A stretch of DNA of 64,000 nucleotides from Catenovulum sediminis (GTDB taxonomy: Bacteria; Pseudomonadota; Gammaproteobacteria; Enterobacterales; Alteromonadaceae). The notes below the pieces were generated by a model. That model had not been told where the DNA came from and did no database searches. It saw only the letters and a program-made list of their open reading frames with translations. The position numbers and the translations under genes were made by a program. The stretch lies in the NCBI RefSeq assembly GCF_040270295.1, contig NZ_JBELOE010000281.1; one strand, given 5' to 3'. This document shows, piece after piece, positions 19,765-29,390 of this stretch. Position 1 is the stretch's first letter. Each line of letters begins with the position of its first letter.

Positions 19765-20643
19765 ATGTGTTTACGTTTGGGTGTTATCAATCTGATGCCA
19801 AACCCAGAATGTTATCAGCAAGAGCTATTGGCATTATTTGGACAGCTAGATATCAAGGTGAATTGTCGTTGGATCCGGTTAACGGATAAAAGTTATCAAA
19901 GTGCCAATTCAAGCCTGAGTGACTATAGTTTTTTTTCATCTATCAAACTGGCAGAGTTAGATGCAGTGATTGTCACAGGGGCACCAGTCGAGTTGTTGCC
20001 GTTTGAAGAAGTTGTCTACTGGCAAGAGCTTATAACGATAGTACAGCAACTCATGCAAAGACAAATACCTGTGTTGGGGCTTTGTTGGGGGGCGATGGCG
20101 CTGGCAAAATTGATTGGTGTCGACAAAAAACAGCACAGCTCTAAAATCTTTGGCGTTTATCCTCTTATCGCAACAAATAACGCAATAAACAACGCAACAA
20201 GTATCACAACAAATATCGCAACAAATATTTCAGCAAACACATCTAGTACGTTCGGTTACAACCCTTTTAGTACCTATGCCTCTTTTTCACAGCAAGATTT
20301 AGAATTGTTGATTAACAAGGGGGACGTATTACCCATTTATCAATCGCCGCAATTAGGCACAACCCATTTCGCTACACGAAATGGCTTACTAACCATGTGT
20401 CTGAGTCACCCCGAATACACATCGCAAAGACTGCAGCAAGAATGGGTGCGCGATCAGGCGCGTAATGATGTGGATCCGCCGGTTGGTTTGACTGCATCTA
20501 TTACAAATAAAACAGCAGATAAAACAGCAGACAGCAGTTATTGGCTAGCCGATTCAATCAATATTTTTACCGACTGGTTTGCGCGCGTACGCGAACTAAA
20601 CCATCAAGCATTACCGCCCAAAGCGCTACAATTTGAGAGTTAA
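19765..20643 (+). CDS. MetA-like homoserine O-acyltransferase paralog in NRPS cluster
   Basis: 292 residues of the homoserine O-succinyl/acetyltransferase (HTS) family. Seen: NLMPNPE near the start, TGAPVELLPFEEV and YW, the nucleophile Cys107 in CWGA, and the His215/Glu217 pair in SHPEY, so the catalytic set looks complete. The usual PHSR segment before the active-site half is not recognisable; in its neighbourhood is a 27-residue Asn/Thr/Ala-rich stretch made of near-repeats. Family members move an acyl group from acyl-CoA to the homoserine hydroxyl. Inside an NRPS operon, three bases before the hydroxylase gene, it more likely makes or modifies a building block than serving methionine synthesis (inference). 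Confidence 0.8.
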   Translation: MCLRLGVINLMPNPECYQQELLALFGQLDIKVNCRWIRLTDKSYQSANSSLSDYSFFSSIKLAELDAVIVTGAPVELLPFEEVVYWQELITIVQQLMQRQIPVLGLCWGAMALAKLIGVDKKQHSSKIFGVYPLIATNNAINNATSITTNIATNISANTSSTFGYNPFSTYASFSQQDLELLINKGDVLPIYQSPQLGTTHFATRNGLLTMCLSHPEYTSQRLQQEWVRDQARNDVDPPVGLTASITNKTADKTADSSYWLADSINIFTDWFARVRELNHQALPPKALQFES

Positions 20644-20646
20644 ACC

Positions 20647-22281
20647 ATGAGTACCCCTGTATATTTACGACCTGATGTTTATTTTGAACCCCTCTTTAAC
20701 CAGTGGTACATGTGGCCCTATTTATTAGCGCCAGCGCCGGCTGCCATGAATTTAGCCAATCATCACACGCGCTTAATGCAGTCGTTTATCGCTAATGCCA
20801 AATTGCACGCGCAGGCTGCAAAGCTCAAGAGTATGGTTGGCAGTTCAATTGTAAATTGTGATGAGCAGCAGGTGGAGGCTATGTTGTCATTACTTGAGCA
20901 GAGTCAGAATCAATTAAGTGATTTATATGAATTTGCAAAGAGCTTAAAGCAGCTTGACCAACTATTGCTGGCTGAAGCAAATGGAGAAAGTCTAGAAGGT
21001 TTATATGAAAAAATACCAGACAACCTAAAAGGTTACGTTGAGTTGGTTTATGACTTAAATAATCAAGTGTCGTATCGTTTAATTGAAGGCTTGTTATATT
21101 TAAGCCCCTTATTTAAAAAGAGTAAACAAACTTTATGTTTTGGCGATTTAGCCAGTGATAAACGTCCATTTGTGCTCAGCACGCCTAGGCTCGCCGATGC
21201 GAACCATTGTCAAATTACAGTGCCCTTTAGCCATACGTTTTGTCAGGCTTTATTTAAAATGCGTGAAGTGCCGATGTCGCTTGCTGCGCTAAATAAGTTA
21301 TTACCTGATGATTGCGATTTTCGTGGCGGCAAAAAGTTCAGCGAGCTGTTTACGCAGCAAGCCCCGCCAATTCGAGCGCCGTATAGTGATGAGGGTGTGC
21401 GGGTTGAATATATCGGACATGCGGGTGTGTTAATTGAAAGTAAAGATATCTGCTGTGTTATCGATCCTGTTCTCGCGTACCAAAATGACGAAGATAACCG
21501 GCAAAAATTTACCTTTTCAGATCTGCCAGCCGTGGTCGACTATGTCATGATCACTCATACCCATATGGATCACTTATGCATCGAAACCTTGCTGCAAATT
21601 AAACACAAGGTTAAAGCTATTTTAGTCCCTAAAAACAATGGTGGGAGTCTGGCCGATCCTTCAATAAAATTGATGTTGCAAAACTTGGGTTTTGCTCAGG
21701 TAGTTGAGTTGGAAGATATGGAGAAAGTGCCAATCTCAGGTGGTTACATCTGTGCACTGCCATTTTTAGGCGAACATGCCGACGTTAATATTCGAAGTAA
21801 AGCGGCTTGGCTGATCAATATTCAGGGACGCACAATTGTCTCAGCTGCTGATTCTTCTAATTTAGAAGCTGAACTGTACAACAAGATTAAATCACATATT
21901 GGCAGGATTGATATTTTATTTATTGGCATGGAGTGCACCGGAGGTCCAATGCGTTGGTTGTATGGCCCTTTATTAACCCAACCCATTAGCAAACAAGCAA
22001 ATGAATCGAGGCGTTTTAATGGTTCAGGTTTTGCCTCAGCAGCCAAAATTGTCGATATATTAAACCCCGAGCAAGTCTTTGTTTATGCACTGGGGATGGA
22101 GCCTTGGTTTGCCTACTTTATGGGTATTTCTTACAACGATGATGATGCGCAGATGCTGGAGTCTCAGCAATTGGTCGACAAATGTTTAAGTGAAGGCAAG
22201 GTTGCGGAACGCCTATTTGGCCGCAAAACGATGCGCCTAAATGCATTAAAATCACAAGTAGGTGGCGGCGATGCAAGCTAA
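20647..22281 (+). CDS. CmlA-type diiron beta-hydroxylase (MBL fold) for carrier-bound amino acids
   Basis: 544 residues: an N-terminal alpha-rich domain of about 240 residues, then a metallo-beta-lactamase fold with H304-x-H306-x-D308-H309, further probable ligands His377 (LGEHADVNIR) and Asp402 (AADSS), and the block GMECTGGPMRWLYGPLL. This layout and length are those of CmlA, the diiron oxygenase that beta-hydroxylates an aminoacyl group on an NRPS carrier domain. It sits directly before the starter NRPS and overlaps it, so the first-module amino acid is the likely substrate (inference). A plain hydrolase of the same fold is less likely given the N-terminal domain and the operon. Confidence 0.82.
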   Translation: MSTPVYLRPDVYFEPLFNQWYMWPYLLAPAPAAMNLANHHTRLMQSFIANAKLHAQAAKLKSMVGSSIVNCDEQQVEAMLSLLEQSQNQLSDLYEFAKSLKQLDQLLLAEANGESLEGLYEKIPDNLKGYVELVYDLNNQVSYRLIEGLLYLSPLFKKSKQTLCFGDLASDKRPFVLSTPRLADANHCQITVPFSHTFCQALFKMREVPMSLAALNKLLPDDCDFRGGKKFSELFTQQAPPIRAPYSDEGVRVEYIGHAGVLIESKDICCVIDPVLAYQNDEDNRQKFTFSDLPAVVDYVMITHTHMDHLCIETLLQIKHKVKAILVPKNNGGSLADPSIKLMLQNLGFAQVVELEDMEKVPISGGYICALPFLGEHADVNIRSKAAWLINIQGRTIVSAADSSNLEAELYNKIKSHIGRIDILFIGMECTGGPMRWLYGPLLTQPISKQANESRRFNGSGFASAAKIVDILNPEQVFVYALGMEPWFAYFMGISYNDDDAQMLESQQLVDKCLSEGKVAERLFGRKTMRLNALKSQVGGGDAS

Positions 22282-25200
22282 TAATATTATCGACAGTTTA
22301 GCGAACTGGGCGAAGAAAACACCCAATGCCAATGCATTTACATTTTTACAGGCAAACGGCACTTCGCAAACATTAAGCTATGCAAATCTTTATGATCGTA
22401 GCCAAAAAATTGCTCGACAATTAAAACAACATATCCAGCCAAATCAAGCAGTCCTTTTGTGTTTTACACCCGGCTTGCAGTTTGTTGAAACTTTTTATGC
22501 TTGTTTAATCGCAGGGGTTGTCGCGATCCCTTTATACCCACCGCGCGCCAATCAAAAACAAGCGCGCATATCGGCAGTGCTGCAGTCATCTGGTGCGCAG
22601 GTTATTTTGACCGATACGGCCGCGCACAATGCAGTTGTAAAATCGCTTTCTGATGGTGCGCCGCAGGCCACTATTTTAAATCTACAGCCAACCGCCAGTG
22701 ATGAGCAGGTAGCCGAAAAGGGGGCGTTTGCAGATATTGCATTTTTGCAGTATACCTCAGGTTCTACTGGCGATCCCAAAGGGGTTGTCGTAACACACAA
22801 TAACATTGTGGCTAATTTGGACGCTTTAGTTGAAGCGACAGGAGCTAATACGAAAGATGTATTTGTTAATTGGTTACCGGTATTTCATGATTTAGGCTTA
22901 ATTAACACGGTATTATTACCCGTTTATCTGGGCAGTCATTCGGTGCTAATGGCACCTGCGCAATTTATCCGTGATCCGCTATTTTGGTTGTCAGCCATTG
23001 ATAAATTTAACGGCAGTATTTGTGGTGGCCCTAACTTTGCGTTTGATCACTGTGTACAAAAGCTGAATCATTCACAATTGGCACAATTAAATCTCTCCAG
23101 TTGGCGCGTTGCATTTAACGCTGCTGAACCTATCAATGCCGATACGTTAACTGCATTTAGCAATTTGTGTGAGCCCGCTGATTTTGACCAAGCTGCATTT
23201 TTCCCAAGTTATGGGATGGCCGAAGCGACGGTATTTATTTGTGGTCGTTTTTATCAGCAGAGCTCGGTTAGATATTTTGATCGTCAGGCGCTGAATCAAG
23301 GGCGAGCGATCAGCACCCATATTCATTCATCCGAACACCTAGCGCACAACACTTCTGCATTGCTTTCTTGTGGTCGGGCTCCATCAGAGCATTCAATAAA
23401 AATAGTGGATAGGGAAACACAGACTGAATGCGCAGAAGGGCATATTGGCGAAATTTGGTTTAATGGGCCGAGTGTTGCATCGGGTTATTGGCAAAATGCG
23501 CAGCAAAGCCAGCAGACTTTTAATAATCGCTTAAACAAAAGCGATAGCCAACCAGTATTTTTAAAAACAGGCGATCTGGGTTTTGTTTTAAATCAGGAGC
23601 TGTTTATTGTAGGGCGTTGTAAAGATCTGATTATCGTTAACGGACAAAATATCTATCCGCAAGATATTGAGTGGCTGGCAATTGATTGTAGTGACGAGTT
23701 AGAACGTTTGTCGTGCGCGGCTTTTAGTTTGCCACAACACAACTTGCAACAGGACAATTTACATCAAAACGATTTACATCAAAACCACAGCCATCTGGCG
23801 GTGGCCGTTGAAGTTAAAAGAAGTCGCTTAAGAAGTTTTAAAGATACAGCAAAAGTGGAAACGGTTGCCAAAGCAATACGGGCACGTATTGCGCAAGAGC
23901 TTGAAATTACCATTGAGCATGTGTTGTTTTTAGCGCCTGGACAATTGCCCAAAACTTCCAGTGGTAAGGTACAACGAGCCGCAACAGCTCATTTACTTCA
24001 GCAATCTGAACTTAATATTTATGCGCGCAGTGATTTACCCAAGCTAATGGCGCAATCAGCTGATATGACAGGCATCAGTACGAACATTGAGCTGTCAGAG
24101 ACTCAACAAAATCTAGCGGGCTCAGGTAGTACAATCAGCTTGCAGTTAAAAAAGATTTGGATGCGATTATTATCTTGCACTCTGGATGAGCTTGACAATC
24201 TTGATATTCCATTTACCGCATTGGGTGGCGATTCAATTAAGTTAATGACGCTGGCGGCTGAGATTGAACGTGAATTTGCCGTGCATCTCGACGAGTCAGC
24301 TTTGTATGCCAATTTAACCCTAGCCCAGCAATTATTGTTGATCCAAACCAGTTCAGAAAACACACACTCACAGATTACCGCGTTGGGATTACAGCAAGGC
24401 AAACTATCTGCTGCGCAAAACAGGCTTTGGTTTTTACAACAGGTTGTGCCAGATAGTCGGATGCTGAATATTTCTGTCCAGCTGAAATTCAGTGGTGACT
24501 TTGAGCAATCGGCTTTTACGACTGCCTGGCATGCTTGTTTAAAACGCCACCCAGTATTAACAGCAGGTTTCTGTCAGCAAGGCGATGAAATTGTAATGCG
24601 TTTTGCTATGTATCCTGAACAAGATTTACAAAAAATTGACTTGACGGGACAAGATGAAAATCAAATAGCAAGGCAACTGGCAGAGTTACAGCAGCAATAT
24701 GCAAATTGCCATTTTGATTTGTTATCTCAACCCGTCTATCAGGCGCACCTTGTAAAAGTGACTGAACAGCAAAGTCATTTTTTCTTTTGTGTTCACCATA
24801 TCGTGGCAGATGCTTGGTCATTTAAGATATTTTTAGAAGATTTGAGTGATTATTACCACCGTATTAGAAATGCAGAAGTGGCTGAATTAGCACAGGTTGA
24901 TATTAATTACTTGGATTATGCGGCTTGGCAGGAAAAACAATTAAGCGCTGAAAAGCAGAAAAATCTAAGCAATTTTTGGCAGCAAACATTATCGCCAATG
25001 CCGGCAACTCTGGCGCTGCCGTTTGATTATTCGCCGACAAAAGAAAAATCATACCGAGGTAGCAAAGTTAGCCGTACGATAACCCGTTTACATCCCCAGC
25101 TTGAAGCATTTGCAAAATCGCAAAATGTGACTGTTTTTTCTGCCTATTGTGCGGTTTATCAAATTTTGTTAAGCCGTATCAGCGGGCAATTGGATGTGGT

Positions 25201-27655
25201 GATTGGTACTGATGTAATCAACCGCGAAAACGCGAGCTTACAGCAGGTTTTTGGTTTTTTTGTCAATCAAATCGCCCTGCGTACTCAGTTATCTTTGGAC
25301 GACACAATGCAAGAGGTTGTCGCCAAGTGCCAAAAAACGGTATCCGCCGCTCAGGCGCATCAATTTTTGCCGTTTGAGCAGGTGGTCGAGTTGGTTGATA
25401 AAGCAGGGAATTTAAGTCGATCACCGGTTTTCCAAGTGAAATTTTTATTAAATCCGTCACCCTTAAAAGCGCTTCAATTAGCAGACGTTAAAATCGAACA
25501 ACAGGCATTGCCTGTGCAGCATGCCCAGTATGATCTAACTTTTGCCGTTGATTTTGAGTTAGATGGCTCAGTGCAGTTAAATTGTCACTTCGATAGTGAT
25601 TTGTTTAAGCCTTCTACGGTGGGACAACTTGCGGATAGTTACCTGCATATTCTGAATCAACTACTTGTTCATAGCGATAAGTGCTTAGGTCAGGTCGAAT
25701 ACCTGACGCCAAATCAGCAGCAGATTTTAGAGCAATATAGTACGGGGCAAAAAGTTGAACTGACTCAGCATTTTACCGATGGATTAGCGCACTTTGCAGA
25801 TGAAACACCCGATAAAATTGCTTGTATTACCGAGCATCATCAATTTAGCTATGCTGAGATTAATCAACGGGCCAATCAGTTAGCGCATTTACTGCTGGCG
25901 GTTGGTGTGCAAAATTCAGTTGTGGGGATTTCACTTGCTCAGTCGGATGAGCTATTGGTCGCCTTATGTGCAATCGGCAAAATTGGCGCGACATTTGTAC
26001 CGCTAGACCCCGGATATCCGCCTGAACGACTTAGTTTTATGCTCGCAGATAGCGAAGCCAGCTTTCTACTGGGTGACAGTGAAACATTGCCTGTTTTGGC
26101 GGATGATTTTTTGGGGACTATGCTAAATCTGCAAGAATTTTCTGAACTTCTGTCTGTCCAGTCAGTAGAAAACCCAGCTGTTAAGATTGCAGCCGAATCA
26201 TTGGCTTATATCTTATATACATCGGGTTCTACCGGTCAGGCTAAAGGTGTTAAGGTCAGTTATGCTGCGCTTAACAACCTGTGTAACTGGTATCTTGATT
26301 TTTCTAAAACCACCGCAGACAGCGTAGCGCTGCAACTGATACCGTTTGGTTTTGATGCCAGTATTAAAAACTATTTTGTACCCTTAATGGCAGGTGCGCA
26401 GTTAGTGCTTGTCAATCAACCGAGTTTTGATGCCGAGTGCGTTTTAGCGTTAATTAAGCGCTACAAAGTGACAACCACAAATTGTATCCCCAGCGTTTTT
26501 TCTGCATTGGTTAGTTTAGCAAAGTCGCAAGATTACAGCGCGCTAGCGAGTTTCCAGTTTGTTGCATTTGGCGGTGAAAGGTTAGAATTTGCACACATTA
26601 AAGACTGGATACTGAGTTCTGCGTTTAATGCGTCGATAGCGAATATATACGGTCCGACAGAATGTACTGATATCTCAGCCGCGCATTTACTCAGCGCGCA
26701 GCAAGCAGTGAGCCGGGCGCAAGATGAAAATCAGTTAGCCCAAGCATTTCCAATTGGGCGACCTATCCAAAATTGTCAGTTAGTTTTGTTAACTGAACAA
26801 GCTGAAAATCAGTTTAGTCGCACTATGCCAGGAGCCGTTGGTGAGATTTTTATTACCGGGCGATGTTTGGCCGAAGGTTATATGCAATCACTGACAAATC
26901 AAGGGAAGTTTGTACAGTTACCCCAAGCAAGCACGTTATTTTATCGCACCGGTGATTATGCTAAGTGGAATCAACAAGCTGAGCTTATATATTGCGGCCG
27001 TGCGGATGAGCAGGTGAAGATTAATGGTGTCAGAATTGAGCTAGCTGAAATTGAATCAGTCCTGAGCGAACATCCTGCGTTAGATAAAGTGTGTGTATTG
27101 TTTAAGCAAGATAGATTAGTTGCTTATGTGCAGTCAGCTGCACTTAATCCACCTACACCAGAGCAATGTCGTAATATCGTTAAAGCCAAATTGCCATCTG
27201 TTATGGTGCCGCATCAAGTTATTTTTGTTGATGTTTTTGCCACCTTACCAAACGGCAAAATCGACCGCAATAAACTGGCTCAGATCAGAGTTACGGAGGC
27301 AAAACCCAATGTCGATTTTGTTGCGCCAAAAACACCGGTTGAAACGATTCTAATCTCCTGTATTGAAGACGTATTAAAAAAGCAAAAGGTCAGTATGAGC
27401 GATAACTTTTTTGAGTTAGGCGGGGACTCAATATTATCAGTTCAACTGGTTGCGCAATTGCAAAATCAAGGCGTACAGCTGGCCGTAAAAGATATTTTTG
27501 ATGCACCTACATTTTCAGAGTTGGTGTTGTTGGCAACGCAACTGACTGCCACGCAGCTGACTGACACGCAACAGGCCGCAACAAAAGACGCGGCTGAAAA
27601 TGCAGCCTTTGATTTTCTTTCGGAAGATGATTTGGCCCTTTTAAACCAAGAATAA
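22271..27655 (+). CDS. Starter NRPS: fatty acyl-AMP ligase-T-C-A-T
   Basis: 1794 residues from ATG 22271, which has AGGTGG five bases upstream; GTG 22262 is the alternative. Domains: fatty acyl-AMP ligase (about 1-590) with YTSGSTGDPKG, WLPVFHDLGLI and GGPNFAFD; carrier domain 1 (Ser655); condensation domain (HHIVADAWS at 842-850); adenylation domain (about 1170-1690) with YTSGSTGQAKG, FDASIK and IYGPTE; carrier domain 2 (Ser1720). The ligase should load a fatty acid that the C domain joins to the first amino acid, giving a lipopeptide. Pocket residues read as D-A-K-N-V-F-I-D-I, which I cannot assign. The acidic-hydrophobic tail FDFLSEDDLALL resembles a docking motif. An HQN-rich tandem repeat lies near residue 500. 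Confidence 0.92.
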   Translation: MQANNIIDSLANWAKKTPNANAFTFLQANGTSQTLSYANLYDRSQKIARQLKQHIQPNQAVLLCFTPGLQFVETFYACLIAGVVAIPLYPPRANQKQARISAVLQSSGAQVILTDTAAHNAVVKSLSDGAPQATILNLQPTASDEQVAEKGAFADIAFLQYTSGSTGDPKGVVVTHNNIVANLDALVEATGANTKDVFVNWLPVFHDLGLINTVLLPVYLGSHSVLMAPAQFIRDPLFWLSAIDKFNGSICGGPNFAFDHCVQKLNHSQLAQLNLSSWRVAFNAAEPINADTLTAFSNLCEPADFDQAAFFPSYGMAEATVFICGRFYQQSSVRYFDRQALNQGRAISTHIHSSEHLAHNTSALLSCGRAPSEHSIKIVDRETQTECAEGHIGEIWFNGPSVASGYWQNAQQSQQTFNNRLNKSDSQPVFLKTGDLGFVLNQELFIVGRCKDLIIVNGQNIYPQDIEWLAIDCSDELERLSCAAFSLPQHNLQQDNLHQNDLHQNHSHLAVAVEVKRSRLRSFKDTAKVETVAKAIRARIAQELEITIEHVLFLAPGQLPKTSSGKVQRAATAHLLQQSELNIYARSDLPKLMAQSADMTGISTNIELSETQQNLAGSGSTISLQLKKIWMRLLSCTLDELDNLDIPFTALGGDSIKLMTLAAEIEREFAVHLDESALYANLTLAQQLLLIQTSSENTHSQITALGLQQGKLSAAQNRLWFLQQVVPDSRMLNISVQLKFSGDFEQSAFTTAWHACLKRHPVLTAGFCQQGDEIVMRFAMYPEQDLQKIDLTGQDENQIARQLAELQQQYANCHFDLLSQPVYQAHLVKVTEQQSHFFFCVHHIVADAWSFKIFLEDLSDYYHRIRNAEVAELAQVDINYLDYAAWQEKQLSAEKQKNLSNFWQQTLSPMPATLALPFDYSPTKEKSYRGSKVSRTITRLHPQLEAFAKSQNVTVFSAYCAVYQILLSRISGQLDVVIGTDVINRENASLQQVFGFFVNQIALRTQLSLDDTMQEVVAKCQKTVSAAQAHQFLPFEQVVELVDKAGNLSRSPVFQVKFLLNPSPLKALQLADVKIEQQALPVQHAQYDLTFAVDFELDGSVQLNCHFDSDLFKPSTVGQLADSYLHILNQLLVHSDKCLGQVEYLTPNQQQILEQYSTGQKVELTQHFTDGLAHFADETPDKIACITEHHQFSYAEINQRANQLAHLLLAVGVQNSVVGISLAQSDELLVALCAIGKIGATFVPLDPGYPPERLSFMLADSEASFLLGDSETLPVLADDFLGTMLNLQEFSELLSVQSVENPAVKIAAESLAYILYTSGSTGQAKGVKVSYAALNNLCNWYLDFSKTTADSVALQLIPFGFDASIKNYFVPLMAGAQLVLVNQPSFDAECVLALIKRYKVTTTNCIPSVFSALVSLAKSQDYSALASFQFVAFGGERLEFAHIKDWILSSAFNASIANIYGPTECTDISAAHLLSAQQAVSRAQDENQLAQAFPIGRPIQNCQLVLLTEQAENQFSRTMPGAVGEIFITGRCLAEGYMQSLTNQGKFVQLPQASTLFYRTGDYAKWNQQAELIYCGRADEQVKINGVRIELAEIESVLSEHPALDKVCVLFKQDRLVAYVQSAALNPPTPEQCRNIVKAKLPSVMVPHQVIFVDVFATLPNGKIDRNKLAQIRVTEAKPNVDFVAPKTPVETILISCIEDVLKKQKVSMSDNFFELGGDSILSVQLVAQLQNQGVQLAVKDIFDAPTFSELVLLATQLTATQLTDTQQAATKDAAENAAFDFLSEDDLALLNQE

Positions 27656-27686
27656 TAAATCGCTATGCACAATAAAGGACACACTC

Positions 27687-28478
27687 GTGGAACAAATATC
27701 ACAATATCGTAGCCAGGGTTACGCTTTTCACCGACAGGCTTTTAATCAGCAGGAAGTGAAAGAAATTAAACAAAAAATTATGCTTTATGGACAAGCGTAT
27801 GATAACCCAGGGATTGTCAAAGAAAACGATGGCCAGACGTTACGCGGTTTACATGGTGCACATTTGTACGATACGTTTTTTGCTGAATTAGTTAAAGATC
27901 CGCGTTTTATTGTATTGGCGCAGGAATTGATTGCTGAACCATTTTATATCCATCAATTTAAAATCAACGTTAAATCTAAAATGAAAGGGGCGTCCTGGCC
28001 ATGGCATCAGGATTTTGTTTTCTGGCAAAACGAAGATGGTATTGCGCAGTCAAACATGGTTAATATTGCGCTGTTATTAAGTGATGTCGAAATTCTGCAT
28101 GGGCCACTTTGTGTGATCCCAAATAGCCATAAAAACGGCAATTTGTGCCAGAAAATTAACCGAAAAGATAATTGGATGAGCGATGTTTCAAGTGATTTGT
28201 CATACCAACTGGATGAATATACGGTTGCTGAACTAATCGATACACACGGAACTCAGTACATTACCGGTAAAGCAGGCGATATATTTTTGTTTGATCCGCA
28301 ATTAGCACATTGCTCATCCAGTAATCTGTCACCTTTTAACCGAGAGTTGATGATTATTACTTACAACCCATGCACCAATCAGCCGCAGATCGCAGCAGAA
28401 GAGGGACGGCCAGAGTTTTTGTGTGGGCGAGATTTTAACCCGTTAGTTGAGTTAGCAAACAATCTTGCCAAAAGCTAA
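27687..28478 (+). CDS. Phytanoyl-CoA dioxygenase family Fe(II)/2-oxoglutarate hydroxylase
   Basis: 263 residues with the metal triad His107-x-Asp109 (WHQDF) and His208 (AHCSS), and an Arg in NREL suited to 2-oxoglutarate binding. An intact HxD argues for hydroxylation and against halogenation, where the acid is replaced by Gly or Ala. Start is GTG 27687 with AAAGGA upstream, 31 bases after the starter NRPS. It probably hydroxylates a free or carrier-bound amino acid or the acyl chain. It is the second oxygenase in this block. Its last 44 bases overlap the convergent phosphopantetheinyl transferase gene. Confidence 0.85.
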   Translation: MEQISQYRSQGYAFHRQAFNQQEVKEIKQKIMLYGQAYDNPGIVKENDGQTLRGLHGAHLYDTFFAELVKDPRFIVLAQELIAEPFYIHQFKINVKSKMKGASWPWHQDFVFWQNEDGIAQSNMVNIALLLSDVEILHGPLCVIPNSHKNGNLCQKINRKDNWMSDVSSDLSYQLDEYTVAELIDTHGTQYITGKAGDIFLFDPQLAHCSSSNLSPFNRELMIITYNPCTNQPQIAAEEGRPEFLCGRDFNPLVELANNLAKS

Positions 28479-29292
28479 ATTGGCATGTAAAACAATTGTC
28501 GAATTTTAGGGTGGCTAACTTTGGGTGATTAAGCTCAAGGCATAAGGTTTGATTGTGCATATCAACGGATAATAGGTTTGCGCAATCAAAACCGAAAAAT
28601 TGCTGAATATATGGGTACAGTGCTTTGTACAAACTCTCTTTCGCTGAAAATACCAAGGTAAATGCAATGTGTTTAGGCAGTGGTAATTTTTCGATTAAAG
28701 CGATTTCGGTATCTGACATCACAAATTTAGCCAGTTCGTTAGCTGTGCTGCTGGCAGCATAATGTTCTAAATCTAAGCCGATAAATGTGGATGGGCTGGC
28801 CGGTTTTACCACACATATCGCTTTATTTTCAGAGTGGCTTATTGAACCTTGCAACCCTTCAGGCCAAATAGGTTCTCTATTGTCGCCTACTTGGACTTGT
28901 TGCTGCGCAAAAGTAGCGATTCCATTAGTGAAACTGGATTGTGCTTTTTGCTGTAAAGTTCGCATTGCTAACTGAGCCATATAACGGCCGGCTAAAAACT
29001 CACTGCGCCGTTTAACCACTGCTTTTTTTTGTCTGTCGGGAAAGTTGACATTTAACAGGGTAAACAATTCGTCACGATAAGCTTGTTTGTCAAATTCACA
29101 TGCGTATATCACCGAACCATCGGTATTCATTTTTTGTAGCGTATTTTTAATAAACCGAGCGTGTTTGGCTGTTATGGGTTGTAAAGGCATCAGTGCTTTA
29201 TTGCTTGTTATCTTTTTATTTGTTGTATCATTATATCGACCATATGCCGAATAAAATATCCAATCTAAACCGTAAACTGCTTTTAATCTCAC
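28435..29292 (-). CDS. 4'-phosphopantetheinyl transferase (Sfp/EntD type)
   Basis: 285 residues from GTG 29292, or 251 from ATG 29190, which is closer to the usual family length; neither start has a good ribosome site. Seen: SISHSE, the metal-binding IGLDLE, and FSAKESLYKAL, the three signatures of the family. It would attach the phosphopantetheine arm to the four or more carrier domains encoded here. It lies convergent to the hydroxylase gene with 44 bases of overlap and marks the right border of the NRPS cluster. Confidence 0.9.
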   Translation of the reverse strand: MRLKAVYGLDWIFYSAYGRYNDTTNKKITSNKALMPLQPITAKHARFIKNTLQKMNTDGSVIYACEFDKQAYRDELFTLLNVNFPDRQKKAVVKRRSEFLAGRYMAQLAMRTLQQKAQSSFTNGIATFAQQQVQVGDNREPIWPEGLQGSISHSENKAICVVKPASPSTFIGLDLEHYAASSTANELAKFVMSDTEIALIEKLPLPKHIAFTLVFSAKESLYKALYPYIQQFFGFDCANLLSVDMHNQTLCLELNHPKLATLKFDNCFTCQFSFWQDCLLTQLTG

Positions 29293-29390
29293 AAATATTT
29301 TCTAACACAGCCTTGTAATTTACCAATAAAGCTAAACATACTCTTAAGCGAGTTATACAAAATCGTGAAACTCAATAAAAGGAGCTCAAA

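Noticed and set aside
27687..28478. PhyH-family enzyme as a halogenase
   Set aside because: The HxD acid (Asp109) is present; halogenases of this fold replace it with a small residue.
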